From Bacteroidales bacterium UBA5536 (lineage in GTDB: Bacteria > Bacteroidota > Bacteroidia > Bacteroidales > F082), in assembly GCA_002426795.1 (NCBI GenBank), contig DINQ01000004.1, positions 1 through 64,000 on the forward strand: DNA of 64,000 nt, written 5' to 3'. Positions 1 to 10,240 of the stretch are shown here, piece by piece (position 1 is the stretch's first letter; each line of letters starts with the position of its first letter). The translations under genes and the position numbers were made by a program. The notes under the pieces are model-generated. The model did no database searches. It had not been told where the DNA came from and saw nothing but the letters and a program-made list of their open reading frames with translations.

Positions 1-3000
1 CCATCGTAGTCAGCAAGCTGTGCAGGATCGAACTTGATAGCCCAGGTAAACGAGGCTGGTCCGCCGATACCGTCAACATTGGTGCCGTCATCATAGTACA
101 ACCATTCAGCAACAGGAGCTACAGATGGTTCCCAGGTGATCATTGATCCAAATTCAGGATTGCCGTTGTTGTAGTTCCATACATATTCTCCATCGAGGTT
201 CTTTGGAGCAGCGCATGGTACTGCAATATCAAGACAGTATGCGTCTTCGCAGGTCATGGCACCACTTTCGTATACATAACGCAGACAGTAAGTGTATTCA
301 CCACCGTTTACGTCCTGGTCAAGATAGAAGGTGTCCATTACCATTTCAGCAATCATCACACCATTGCGGTAGATATTGGCGCCAACGAATGGGTCAACAT
401 CACGGCCATCAACGGTTACGTTCTGACTGATAACTGGTACTTCAGTTACAGCACGGCTACCGGCTCTGGCTTCAGCTGCAGGAGCTTGTACCAGGTCGAA
501 GTTAACTGGTGTAGCGCGAACTGCACCATTGGCTGTGTAGATGTACATTTCCATCAGGAAGTTACCAATAGTGGATGATCCAATAGCGTTTACATCGCTC
601 AATGGTCCGTAGATTGATCCTTGTGGATCAGCGGCATTGTCAGACGACATATCTGGATAAGCATCTGTTGGAAGGTTTCCAAGGGGCTCCATCAGGATAG
701 CAACTGTGCTGGCACCACCGGTTGAGATGTCATCAAGCATCACACCATTTTCCCAAACGTCATTTCCTGTTGTCTGGAATGGTCCAAATGTTCCAAGCAG
801 CGTCTTGGTATCCCAATCGTATACGTGGATGTTGTAATCCCATGTACCGGTTGTTCCCCATGAAGCATGACGGAAGTTGATTGAGTTAACCAATGCATCC
901 GGATAAGCGCTCAGGTCGTAAGCAACGCCGTAGCCATATCCAAACTGCTGGAAGTATCCGTTGGCATGTTCACCAGGATTCTGGGTAATCATTACCAGTT
1001 GCAAAGGTTCTACATTTGACCAGGTCAACAGTACGTCTTTGTCGTTGTTAACCAATTCGCCTGTATAAACTTCAGGTCCTGGATAGTCAGAACAAGGAAC
1101 ATATGTCCATGTGTAGTTCATTTTTGCTGAAATGCCATTTGTGTAAACAGCGGCTACTTCTGCAAAGTATGATTGTCCTGGTACAAGGTTGGTTACGTCA
1201 TATTGCCAGAAAGTATCTGGTGTATCGGTAACAAAGATGCCATCCAACCAAACTTTATAACCCTGAAGGGCGCGGTCAGCATAGCGATCCATGTTGTCGG
1301 TTACAACAACATTGTCAACTGCCACATACCAGTTCCATGAGTTTGATACATAGTGGAAACGTACTTGCAACATTGGGTTGGCATATTCAGTGATGTCAAT
1401 CACCTCATTTACAGTTGGTCCCCATGGCCATGGGCCTGAGTCAGCTTCTTTTCTGGCAACTTCTACCCAGTCTGAACCGTCATATACATCCACTGCGAAG
1501 TATTCACTTCCAATGTATTGGTATACATAGTCAAACATCAGGTACAGCTCTTCAGCGTTTGAAGCATCGATCACAGGTGAAATCAACTGTTCGTCCATGG
1601 TTGAACCTGAACCGGCAGCATCAGAGTTGGCAAACATAAATGGAGTTCCATCCACGCTGTTACCGCTGTAGCTAGTTGTATTGAACCATGTGTCTGATGT
1701 AGAACCACCATCAACAACAGTCCATGTGTCTGGTAAACCAGCATCGAAGTTTTCCATAAATGGTTCGAAAGGAATGATACCGCCTTGTCTCCAGGTTGCA
1801 AAACCAGTAGGTGTTACATAGAGATCTTCAACAGGCATCAAGAGTTCTTCGAGAACCCATACGAAAGCTTCAGGGCCGTCGATAACATAACCAGTCAGTG
1901 AGATAGGAGCAAATCCATATTTCTCAACCATGATGTCATAGGTACCTTTGCGGAACTCATCCCATGCAAAGAAACCAGAGGCATCCAAAGTGGTTTCATA
2001 AGTCAGTTCGAGATCAGGTTCTGAAGTATTAACAAACATAACGTCTGTTTCTTCAGGACTGTCGAGTGAGTTGGTCGATACAGTAACGCTTACCTGAGTA
2101 ATCATGTCTTTATCAAGACAGTTTGAGAACTGTGGTTCAGCGTTGTTGTTGGTGTAAACGGCTTCAACAGCCCATTTGTAAACACCTGCATCGAGGCTTC
2201 CAAATTGGTTATCAACAAAAGTAGTGTCGAGTGTGTAACCAAGGAAGGTATAATCGCCACCCTGGCAGGGCAGACGCCATACGTTGTATCCATTGAGTTC
2301 GCGACCAGCATTGGCATTAGCCTGGTGGAAGCTTACGCTCTTAGGAGCAACAGTGTTATCGTAAGTGATAAATGCTTCAGCAAGGGTTCCTTTGCTTTCG
2401 ATAGCAGGAGCTGGTGTTTCATAGCCATAAGCTACAGCTGCGCCTGGTTCGATCGACATATAATCCCATGTTGTAGTAGTGGCAGCAGTTCCTTCAGCAA
2501 TGAAAGTACCGCAATAACCATCTGTCAGGGTAGTGTTGTTCACGGTGTGAACCAGTGTTCCATTTACAAAGAACTGAACTGTTGAACCCTGAGCATTCAC
2601 AGTGATGATGTTTGAACCGGTTGTGTTGATTGCACTTGAAGTCAACCAGCCTGTCCAGTCACCCATCAGGTCACCATCAACCAAAGTAGCATACCAGTAT
2701 GAACCGCTTTGAGTAATTGTAAATACGTTTGCATATTCACCATTACCTACAGTTGGATCCATCACGCCAGTACCTCTAACATAAACACCCATTGAACCGG
2801 TTGTAGCACCAGCTGTGCGCTGCATTTCAACTTCGTAAACGAAATCGCCGAAGCTTTCGTTGTAGTAAGCTGATCTCCATGCGCCAGTTCCGCTAGCATT
2901 CAGGATCAGATTGCTGTTGGCAGCTGACCAGTTGGCAGTAGGAGCATCCACGACAACCATTGATGGGATACCGTTATCGAAATCTTCGAATACACCGGCA

Positions 3001-6000
3001 GCAGCACTGGTAGTTCCAGGAGAATTCCAGGTAACTTTTACAGCATTCTCACCCTGGTATTCAGCAATAACATTGCTAACAGGGAATGGGAACTCGAGTA
3101 GAGAGAAGTCGTTGGTAACGGTAGCACCGAAAGTAACAACAACACCCTCGAGGGTTTGTGATTCGAAGTTGGCGGCTTCAACCAGGTAGTTGTAAGTGCC
3201 ATCAACAACTTCACCTTCGTAATAACCACTTGCGTCGGTTGTAAATTCGAAGCTGAAATCATCGTTAAATACGGTGATCATTGCACCTTCGATAGCAGCA
3301 CCACCGTCGAAGGCAGTAACAGTACCATTTACATAACCACCACCAGTGATGGTAACTGCGTCTGAACAAACTGCGTCTGTACAGGTTTCAGCACCACTGT
3401 CATAAATATAGGTGAGGCAATAAGTATAGTCTCCAAATTCGAGGTCTTCGTCAAGGAAAGAAGAAACAGCACCAGCAGTAAAGTCAAGTTCTGTGTATTC
3501 TTCACCATTGCGGTAGATTCTCAAAGCCGAGATGGTATCCAAAGCAGCTGCGTCAACGTTTGTCCAGCTCAGGTTGATATCGAGTGAACCAACAACTTGT
3601 TCTGCCATGAAATCAGCAGGAACATCGTAATTGTCGCAGGCAACATATTTCCATGTGAATTCTGAAGTAGCTGACTGGCCTGTTGAGAAGACAGCTGCTA
3701 CACCTGTGGTGTAAACTTGTCCGTCAACGAGAGTTTCGCCAAATCCACCATGTTGGTATTCAGTGTCGGTAACTTCGCCAAGCAAAGTGCCATCAAAGAA
3801 AATTTTGTAAGTTTCGAAAGCACGTGGTGCAGGAGCTGCATTGGTAATGCTCACATTGTCAACAGCCCAATACCAACCATAATCAGCGGTGTAATGGAAA
3901 CGAACCTGGAAGTCAGCATTTGCATAAGCCGTTACATCAATAACAACGTGGTTTGGAGCAGCCCATGTTCCATAATCTGTTGTCTGCGTCAGAACTGCAA
4001 CCCAGTCACTGCCATCAAATACTTCAACAATACCAAGATCTGAGTCGAGGAAATTATTCAAGTATTGGTCAAATTCAACATAGAGTGCTGCCTCACCTTC
4101 AGAAGCAACAACAGGTGAGGTTAAATATGCATCAACGATTCCGCTACCAGCTGCGTCTGAATTAACAAACATAAAAGGAGTGCCATCGATTGAATTCGTA
4201 TTATAACTTGTTACATTCTCCCAAGTATCTGGAAGTTCGGCAGTTGGGCCGTATGAAATCGTCCAATCAGCTGGAATACCAGCATCGAAAGCTTCCATAA
4301 CAGGAGCAAAAGGAAGAACTGATCCGCCTTCCCATGTAGCCAAGCCAGTTGGGGTTACATAGAGGTTAGCCGGAGGAGCAAGAATTTCCTGCATCTGCCA
4401 GGTGAATGAAGCTTCGTCGAAAATGTCAACACCGGTTTCGGTAATGGTTCCATAACCAGGTAAGCTCACAGAAATATCATAAGTACCTCTGCGGAAGCTG
4501 TCCCATGCATACATACCATCAGCACCCAACAAAGTTGAGTAAACCAAATCTGGTGATTCGTCAACGTTGGTAAATTCAACCAAAGTTCCGGCAGGACTGT
4601 CGCCTGAGTTGAGGGCAACAGTTACGTCAACCATGGTGTACATGTCCTTGTCGATCGGGTTCGATGCAACAGGAGCTGACTGATTCAGGTCGTAAACAGC
4701 AACAACATACCATTTGTAAACACCCCAATCCTGTTGATCCCAATCGAAATCAACGAATTGTGTTTGTGAAGTTGTGCCGATCATTTCCATTGAACCAGGC
4801 AGGTATGATTTTTCGCGCCAGATCTGGAATTCAACAAATGCACGGTTGTTGTCGTTGGCAGTTGCTGTGAAATTGTTTGATTTTAGGAATTCATTCCAGG
4901 TTTTCTGAATGCGTGCTTCGCTCATACCTTTGGTATCGAAAGGATATACCTGAGGAACAAAAGAAGGAGCATCGAAGCTATATTCAATCAGAATGTTATC
5001 GCCAAATGGGCTGGCAGTTACAACGGCAACAGGATAAGCTGTTTCGAGCAATTCGAAGTCGTTGGTAACAGTAGCGCCGTAAGCAACAGCAACACCAGCC
5101 AAAGATTGGTCGATGTAGCCGTCAGCTGAAACAGAAACTGCATAAGTTCCGACCAATACATCGCCTGAATAATTACCAGAAGCGTTTGTTGTGAATGTAT
5201 AAGTGTGTTCTACACCAAATTCATCATCACCAACAAATTCAACAGTTGCACCAGCAATGTCATCAGAGGTGATAAAGTCAGAAACATTACCATTAACCAT
5301 GCCTTCGCCAGAAACCTGAACGGTAGCAACATCAGAGAAATCAGATTCACCTTCGTCATAAACGGCAGTTGCAGCAAAGTCGTAACCAGCCATATTATAA
5401 GTTAAACCACTTACAGTGTAAGTTGTGGCAGTAACCAATGAAGTATTGATCATTGCGCCATCCTGATATACATTGTAACCAAGGAAAGCTCTTCCACCAA
5501 CCGGGCTATCCCATGACAAAACTACGTCGTCGCCTTCGTAGATTTCTTCATTGTCGGCCATAAAGTTAAGAGGAGGAGTTAATGTGGTAGTGAATCCCCA
5601 GATTTCGCCAACAGTAGTACCATTGCCGTTGCGGGTATTCACCTGCCAGAAATACTGCAGGTTTGGCTCAAGGTTGGCCAAAGTATATTCTTCCATCAGG
5701 TCGCTTGTCCAATCAACAACAACAGTTGCAGGTGGATAAGTTGTTCCCAAAACAACCTGATATTCAAGAGTGTTAGCACCCAAAGTCCATTCAAGCATGT
5801 CGCTGTTCACAATGTCAACAGCGCCGTCAGCAGGAGCTACGTAAACAGCCTGGTCAGGAGCTGGCATGGCTGTTGCATTTAAAGTAGCAGAAACTACAAG
5901 GTCAGTATAACTTATAACTAAGTAATATGTACCTGCAAACATTTCAAAGTCGGTAATATTGTCGATACCCTGAACCAAAGCATTGGTCGCCATTGGGCCA

Positions 6001-6671
6001 TCTTCGCCACTGAAATCTTCTGCATAAATAGCAAAGTTTAGTGTTCCAGAAGTAGCAGCTAATGAAACTAATACATCAGTTGCAGATTCAAGCTTATAAA
6101 CCTCATCAGCTTCGGTTGCAGCGCCAGGCAGGTCATTTGGAAGGATGTAATTTTTATACAATCCATTCTGTTCTCTTGTAGCAGCCCCAAGGCTTAATGG
6201 TGTTGCCACTGGAGCAGGAACAATAGGAAGGTCAAATGCAGTCTCAACTACATCACCTTGGATAGGAGTATAAGCGTTAGCAGTGAAATCAGCAACTGTT
6301 ACAGCACGACCTGCTCCCCATTGGGCAACAAAGCTGCCATTGAGTACGCCAGGTGTAGCTGTACCAAAAGTTGAGATGCCAACTTCATAGGTATCACCTT
6401 CTTGTAGTGTTTGAGGAAAAGTACCTACAACTCCAAAGAAATCGGAAGCTGTAATTTCAGCATTGTTTACTGTAACAGCACCTACACCTGTATTTTCGAG
6501 GGTGAAAGTTGCTGGTTCAGTCCAGGCTCCAATTGGGCGAAAACCCAGATCGAGAACCGCGGGCGTAACCTCGAGACGCTCTTGCGCCACGAGCTGACCG
6601 GTTCCAAACAACAGGATTGCTCCCATCATCAACGAACCAAGCCATCGCAGAAAAGTAGTTTTTCTGTTCAT
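1..6671 (-). CDS. Giant modular secreted adhesin, C-terminus outside window
   Basis: The frame is open from an ATG at 6671 to the window edge, giving at least 2223 residues without a stop. Residues 1-30 form a signal peptide (positive start MNRKTTF, hydrophobic core, VAQE). An ASH-like 'DLGF...F.LENTG' domain follows, then FN3-like domains (about 280-450). Carboxypeptidase-regulatory-like beta-sandwiches lie near 457-537, 677-777, 1114-1187 and 1522-1634. Two choice-of-anchor-J/cleaved-adhesin-type domains (about 787-940 and 1637-1790) both contain DGTPFMF, FDGSDWV or YDGSDWV, and QVRFHY. A concanavalin/LamG-like domain is near 1227-1411. These domain types occur in HagA- and gingipain-like surface proteins of Bacteroidota. 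No protease domain is visible. A T9SS tail would be expected beyond the window but cannot be seen. Function in adhesion or binding is inferred from the domains only. Confidence 0.85.
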   Translation of the reverse strand, partial: MNRKTTFLRWLGSLMMGAILLFGTGQLVAQERLEVTPAVLDLGFRPIGAWTEPATFTLENTGVGAVTVNNAEITASDFFGVVGTFPQTLQEGDTYEVGISTFGTATPGVLNGSFVAQWGAGRAVTVADFTANAYTPIQGDVVETAFDLPIVPAPVATPLSLGAATREQNGLYKNYILPNDLPGAATEADEVYKLESATDVLVSLAATSGTLNFAIYAEDFSGEDGPMATNALVQGIDNITDFEMFAGTYYLVISYTDLVVSATLNATAMPAPDQAVYVAPADGAVDIVNSDMLEWTLGANTLEYQVVLGTTYPPATVVVDWTSDLMEEYTLANLEPNLQYFWQVNTRNGNGTTVGEIWGFTTTLTPPLNFMADNEEIYEGDDVVLSWDSPVGGRAFLGYNVYQDGAMINTSLVTATTYTVSGLTYNMAGYDFAATAVYDEGESDFSDVATVQVSGEGMVNGNVSDFITSDDIAGATVEFVGDDEFGVEHTYTFTTNASGNYSGDVLVGTYAVSVSADGYIDQSLAGVAVAYGATVTNDFELLETAYPVAVVTASPFGDNILIEYSFDAPSFVPQVYPFDTKGMSEARIQKTWNEFLKSNNFTATANDNNRAFVEFQIWREKSYLPGSMEMIGTTSQTQFVDFDWDQQDWGVYKWYVVAVYDLNQSAPVASNPIDKDMYTMVDVTVALNSGDSPAGTLVEFTNVDESPDLVYSTLLGADGMYAWDSFRRGTYDISVSLPGYGTITETGVDIFDEASFTWQMQEILAPPANLYVTPTGLATWEGGSVLPFAPVMEAFDAGIPADWTISYGPTAELPDTWENVTSYNTNSIDGTPFMFVNSDAAGSGIVDAYLTSPVVASEGEAALYVEFDQYLNNFLDSDLGIVEVFDGSDWVAVLTQTTDYGTWAAPNHVVIDVTAYANADFQVRFHYTADYGWYWAVDNVSITNAAPAPRAFETYKIFFDGTLLGEVTDTEYQHGGFGETLVDGQVYTTGVAAVFSTGQSATSEFTWKYVACDNYDVPADFMAEQVVGSLDINLSWTNVDAAALDTISALRIYRNGEEYTELDFTAGAVSSFLDEDLEFGDYTYCLTYIYDSGAETCTDAVCSDAVTITGGGYVNGTVTAFDGGAAIEGAMITVFNDDFSFEFTTDASGYYEGEVVDGTYNYLVEAANFESQTLEGVVVTFGATVTNDFSLLEFPFPVSNVIAEYQGENAVKVTWNSPGTTSAAAGVFEDFDNGIPSMVVVDAPTANWSAANSNLILNASGTGAWRSAYYNESFGDFVYEVEMQRTAGATTGSMGVYVRGTGVMDPTVGNGEYANVFTITQSGSYWYATLVDGDLMGDWTGWLTSSAINTTGSNIITVNAQGSTVQFFVNGTLVHTVNNTTLTDGYCGTFIAEGTAATTTTWDYMSIEPGAAVAYGYETPAPAIESKGTLAEAFITYDNTVAPKSVSFHQANANAGRELNGYNVWRLPCQGGDYTFLGYTLDTTFVDNQFGSLDAGVYKWAVEAVYTNNNAEPQFSNCLDKDMITQVSVTVSTNSLDSPEETDVMFVNTSEPDLELTYETTLDASGFFAWDEFRKGTYDIMVEKYGFAPISLTGYVIDGPEAFVWVLEELLMPVEDLYVTPTGFATWRQGGIIPFEPFMENFDAGLPDTWTVVDGGSTSDTWFNTTSYSGNSVDGTPFMFANSDAAGSGSTMDEQLISPVIDASNAEELYLMFDYVYQYIGSEYFAVDVYDGSDWVEVARKEADSGPWPWGPTVNEVIDITEYANPMLQVRFHYVSNSWNWYVAVDNVVVTDNMDRYADRALQGYKVWLDGIFVTDTPDTFWQYDVTNLVPGQSYFAEVAAVYTNGISAKMNYTWTYVPCSDYPGPEVYTGELVNNDKDVLLTWSNVEPLQLVMITQNPGEHANGYFQQFGYGYGVAYDLSAYPDALVNSINFRHASWGTTGTWDYNIHVYDWDTKTLLGTFGPFQTTGNDVWENGVMLDDISTGGASTVAILMEPLGNLPTDAYPDMSSDNAADPQGSIYGPLSDVNAIGSSTIGNFLMEMYIYTANGAVRATPVNFDLVQAPAAEARAGSRAVTEVPVISQNVTVDGRDVDPFVGANIYRNGVMIAEMVMDTFYLDQDVNGGEYTYCLRYVYESGAMTCEDAYCLDIAVPCAAPKNLDGEYVWNYNNGNPEFGSMITWEPSVAPVAEWLYYDDGTNVDGIGGPASFTWAIKFDPAQLADYD

Positions 6672-7216
6672 GATAAAATTGATTTAGTTAATAAAAAGTG
6701 AATAATTGATTGATTTATCGCGTTGATATACCTGCCAGCTTGCGCCAACAAGCATGAAAAATCCAAATTTTGGATCAAATAATAAGGAATGTCGTCTTTT
6801 TCGTTCATGCACTCTTACTGTTAAAAAGTGTTAATTCTCGAAATTCCATAAGCCATCAAGCCGATTTAGCTCAAAAAATCAGTCAAAAAAACATCAATTA
6901 GGGTGTTTGTTTGCTTGAAATATTTTTGCACAATCAGGCATTAACAGTTTATAAATTATTAATTATTAGTTGATTAGTTTATTGTTTTAAACGTTTGCTG
7001 AAACTGATTGGTTAAAACAGCTACTCAGCATTTATAAGACAAAATGATTTGTCTTTACCCCTACGCATTAAAAGTTGTGAATATTTGATTGATCGTCATT
7101 GTTGTTTTGCGGCGCGAAATTATTCATTCTCCGGCAATTTTCCGAACCAGCCAATGACTTATGACTTATTTTCTTTGTAAAATACTGATTGTCAATAGCC
7201 CTATAGAAATCTTTAA
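6672..7216. other. 545-bp AT-rich intergenic region between two minus-strand genes
   Basis: No convincing ORF or RNA gene is present. It must hold the promoter of the giant adhesin and the 3' end of the beta-helix gene transcript. A 15-bp dyad (6761-6775) lies about 90 bp upstream of the adhesin start. A plus-strand TATTTTTG (6921-6928) matches the Bacteroidota -7 box but points away from the adhesin, with no plus-strand ORF downstream. I see no clean terminator hairpin. Confidence 0.5.
6761..6775. promoter_or_regulatory. Short perfect dyad upstream of the adhesin
   Basis: The arms ATCCAAA and TTTGGAT flank a single T, giving a 15-bp perfect inverted repeat 90 bases upstream of the ATG at 6671. 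It could be an operator for a dimeric regulator or a chance palindrome in AT-rich DNA. No second copy was noticed in the window. Confidence 0.25.
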
Positions 7217-10200
7217 CTATTGTTTAACAAATGTAAAGCGCTGGTATGTTTTGGATGAAAGCAGCAAACCCACATATACCCCTTGCTGTAAACCTGATAG
7301 ATTGATACTATACAGCTGTTGATTACCTTCTTCAAGCGGTGTCAGTTGTTTTTCTATCATAACCCGCCCATTTAAATCGTAGATATATAAGGTGTGGAAT
7401 CCTTGATCAGAAAAGCTCAGCGATAGTACTTCTCTGACCGGATTGGGGAAAAAGGAGGTAATTACATCAGGATCTGATTCACCATCCGGAAGAAATATGC
7501 TGATTTTTTCCTGCTCAATCTTCATTTGCACATTGGTCAGTGCTGGTGTAGCGGCATCCAGACTAAGCAAGGGAGAAAGATTGATAGGATAGCCCGGCAC
7601 TTCAGCATGCAAACGGTACATCCCAAATGGAAGATTTTTAAAACTAAAACGGCCATTGGCGTCGGTGAGCGTATAGCCCAAAGCGCTGGTCAGGTTAGGG
7701 TTGTACAGGGTTATGCTGATGTTCGACAGGCCGTCATTGCAAAGCTGACCTGCGTCGCGGCTAAACCAGTCCCCACAAAAAAGTGACTGCGCCCTAAAAG
7801 GTTCGATCGGCAGATTGAACTTTCCACTGATTATACCAGTTCCTTGTGGCAGGTTATTTGCTTTTGGCTGCAGTTTGACATCTACATCATACACATCTGC
7901 ATTCAGTATGATCCGGTGTGCCGATTCCCAATGTTCTTCTTCTGCATAATAACAGGAGATTGCCTGCAGTCCCACAGCTGTATCTGGCACTGCAAAAACC
8001 ACATAATTTCCTTCAAAGAGGCTGCTGAAATCAAAATACCCATTTTCATCCGTCAAGATGCGGTCGGCATAACGAACTGTGTTTTTATGCAGATTAACTG
8101 CCAAAACCATGGCTCCTGCAATTGGCTGGCCATCAAACCATACGCGGCCCGAAAGGCTGAATGTATCTAAAATATCCACTGATATCGTATCAGAAACTTC
8201 ACCGCAAGGAGAACTCACGTGCATTACCAGATTTACACTTCCCAATTCAGCATCAGATTCACCAGGTGTGTAAACCGGGTGAACTACATTGGGTTGATCA
8301 AAACTTCCATCACCCATAGTCTCCCAAAAAACAACATCAGCATCTATGGCTGCTGCATTATCCAGCGAAAGCGAAAGCTGTTTTCCAATAATTGTATCAT
8401 TTCCAGCGAAAGCAACAGGATCATCAGAATAGGACAAAATAAAGGAGTCAGAGAATGTTTCATCAGTCGTTACAACAACCAGTTCGATACGTGACCAACC
8501 ACGCGCAAAATCCTGATCACCCGGAAAATAAATAGTGTTAAGCGCATGATTTTCAGAAAAGACACCATCACCACTGCTTGTCCACTTCAGGCTTTCGAAA
8601 GCACCCGGCGCACTGGCATTGTTGATCCGGTAAACACTTTCGTTTTTACAAACAGAAGTATCAACCCCTGCAAAAGCCGATGTCTTTGCAAAGGCAAAAG
8701 CACTCTCGTGCGACAGATACATCGGTTTATCACTGCTCTGGTGATGCTGATCGACGGAAGTCACTGCAATGGTATCAATCAACTGCAAATTATTGAGGTA
8801 AATGACCGTGTCGGTTACACCAAGTATAACCTGTTTAAATTGATAGGCACTAAAACCACCATAATATATATTGTATGCAGAAAAATCCGCTTCCTGATTA
8901 GGCCTCCAACTGAGTCGTACACGGCCATCAACCCACTGCTTTTTTACCTGATAAGGTGGTGAAATGGGCGCTATTGTATCGTGTTCAGTTAAATGCGGCA
9001 CATAAAAGAGCTCGCCCAGTTGCGGATCATCCTGCTGGTCCCAAATCAGTTGATCGATGCGCTGGGTGTCAACTGTTCCCCAATAATTGCCGGTGGCATT
9101 GAGATTTTGGCTGGTAAGATTTGCTACAAGGCTGGTATCAAGTATATTATGAACGAAGTTGTTCAGATAGACTACAGTACCGGCGGCTTCATTGATTGAA
9201 AGTACCTGCTGACCGTTTTCAGCAAAGGTATTGTTCTGAACGCGGTTTCTTTTCGACCCCACTCCGATCGGGATACAGGCCTCATTCTCGTAAAAAGTAT
9301 TTTGCAAAATACTGCCTGATGAGGCGTTTCGGAAAGAAATAGCATTGTCATTCTTCCAAAAAATATTTTGCGAAACAACCGTGGAATCCATGGCCAAATA
9401 GAGTCCATAACCAAAACCACCGCCGTTGTTTATGATCGCATTTTGGGATATTGTATTTTGGAATGAGGTAGAAGTTCCGCTGTTGTCGAGCCAGATCCCA
9501 TTGATGCCTCCCGAAACAACATTCCCGAGGATGGTGTTGTTTTTGCAAATTCCACTACTTTCATTGATGACAAGAATATTAGTGGTGGATTGAACAATTT
9601 CATTGTTTTCGATCGTGTTGTTTGCCGAAATTCCAGTAGCACTTTTTGCCAGAATTTCGATACCAACATAATTGTTTTTAATATGTGAACCAACTAACTT
9701 ATTATCTGAAGAGTTGGACATGCTGATTCCCCTCCAAAAATTGTCCATCAGGCATGTGGAGCTAATCAGCACATATGACGAGTTGTTTAGCTCAATCCCA
9801 ACTTCGGCCTCTTTGATGCAGGCAAACTCAATAATCACTTTCTCGACCTGGTTGATACTGTTAATCGAAATTCCTTTCCATTTCCAGCTTTGTGCAGGAT
9901 TGGTATGATAAGGTAAAAAGGATACTGTATCAGCCTCCGTTCCGTTCACAAAAAAGTTACCGCCTTCGATGCTCAAACCTTTTGACTGCTGAAAAAAAAC
10001 TTTTGTTCCTGCCTCAATACTGAGCGTAGCGTTCAGAGGAACTCTGATATCATCTGTCACAATGTAGGTAAAATCATTGGTCCAGACAGTTGAACCCGTA
10101 ATAATACCTCCTACTTCAACAGGTGTCTGTGCATGGACTGATGTACCAAAAAGTATCAAAATCGCATATGCAGTTAGCATGCAACATTTTAGCTTTTCCT

Positions 10201-10237
10201 TAAATCCAGGTTTTATTTTCACGGTCTTGTTGATCAT
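7217..10237 (-). CDS. T9SS-sorted secreted protein with parallel beta-helix
   Basis: A 1006-residue exported protein. Residues 1-36 are a signal peptide ending VHAQ. Residues about 100-400 are rich in N-containing turns (NNTIENNEI, QNNTFAEN, NATGNYWG), typical of right-handed parallel beta-helix (PbH1) repeats found in surface carbohydrate-active or adhesive proteins. An FN3-like domain follows at about 425-510, then PKD/Ig-like sequence. Two carboxypeptidase-regulatory-like domains lie near 690-780 and 850-910 (LTDENGYFDF, LTDANGRFSF). Residues 920-1006 are a T9SS type A sorting tail (FFPNPV, YDLNGRV, GVYVGLL). The start is 3 bases after the stop of the STN-domain gene, so it is probably the last gene of the sigma/FecR operon and a candidate effector of that system. 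No catalytic residues can be assigned. Confidence 0.85.
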   Translation of the reverse strand: MINKTVKIKPGFKEKLKCCMLTAYAILILFGTSVHAQTPVEVGGIITGSTVWTNDFTYIVTDDIRVPLNATLSIEAGTKVFFQQSKGLSIEGGNFFVNGTEADTVSFLPYHTNPAQSWKWKGISINSINQVEKVIIEFACIKEAEVGIELNNSSYVLISSTCLMDNFWRGISMSNSSDNKLVGSHIKNNYVGIEILAKSATGISANNTIENNEIVQSTTNILVINESSGICKNNTILGNVVSGGINGIWLDNSGTSTSFQNTISQNAIINNGGGFGYGLYLAMDSTVVSQNIFWKNDNAISFRNASSGSILQNTFYENEACIPIGVGSKRNRVQNNTFAENGQQVLSINEAAGTVVYLNNFVHNILDTSLVANLTSQNLNATGNYWGTVDTQRIDQLIWDQQDDPQLGELFYVPHLTEHDTIAPISPPYQVKKQWVDGRVRLSWRPNQEADFSAYNIYYGGFSAYQFKQVILGVTDTVIYLNNLQLIDTIAVTSVDQHHQSSDKPMYLSHESAFAFAKTSAFAGVDTSVCKNESVYRINNASAPGAFESLKWTSSGDGVFSENHALNTIYFPGDQDFARGWSRIELVVVTTDETFSDSFILSYSDDPVAFAGNDTIIGKQLSLSLDNAAAIDADVVFWETMGDGSFDQPNVVHPVYTPGESDAELGSVNLVMHVSSPCGEVSDTISVDILDTFSLSGRVWFDGQPIAGAMVLAVNLHKNTVRYADRILTDENGYFDFSSLFEGNYVVFAVPDTAVGLQAISCYYAEEEHWESAHRIILNADVYDVDVKLQPKANNLPQGTGIISGKFNLPIEPFRAQSLFCGDWFSRDAGQLCNDGLSNISITLYNPNLTSALGYTLTDANGRFSFKNLPFGMYRLHAEVPGYPINLSPLLSLDAATPALTNVQMKIEQEKISIFLPDGESDPDVITSFFPNPVREVLSLSFSDQGFHTLYIYDLNGRVMIEKQLTPLEEGNQQLYSINLSGLQQGVYVGLLLSSKTYQRFTFVKQ

Positions 10238-10240
10238 GCG

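Noticed and set aside
2205..2585. Plus-strand reading frame of 126 codons inside the giant adhesin
   Set aside because: The minus strand is open for the whole 6.7 kb with recognisable domains; this frame is a shadow.
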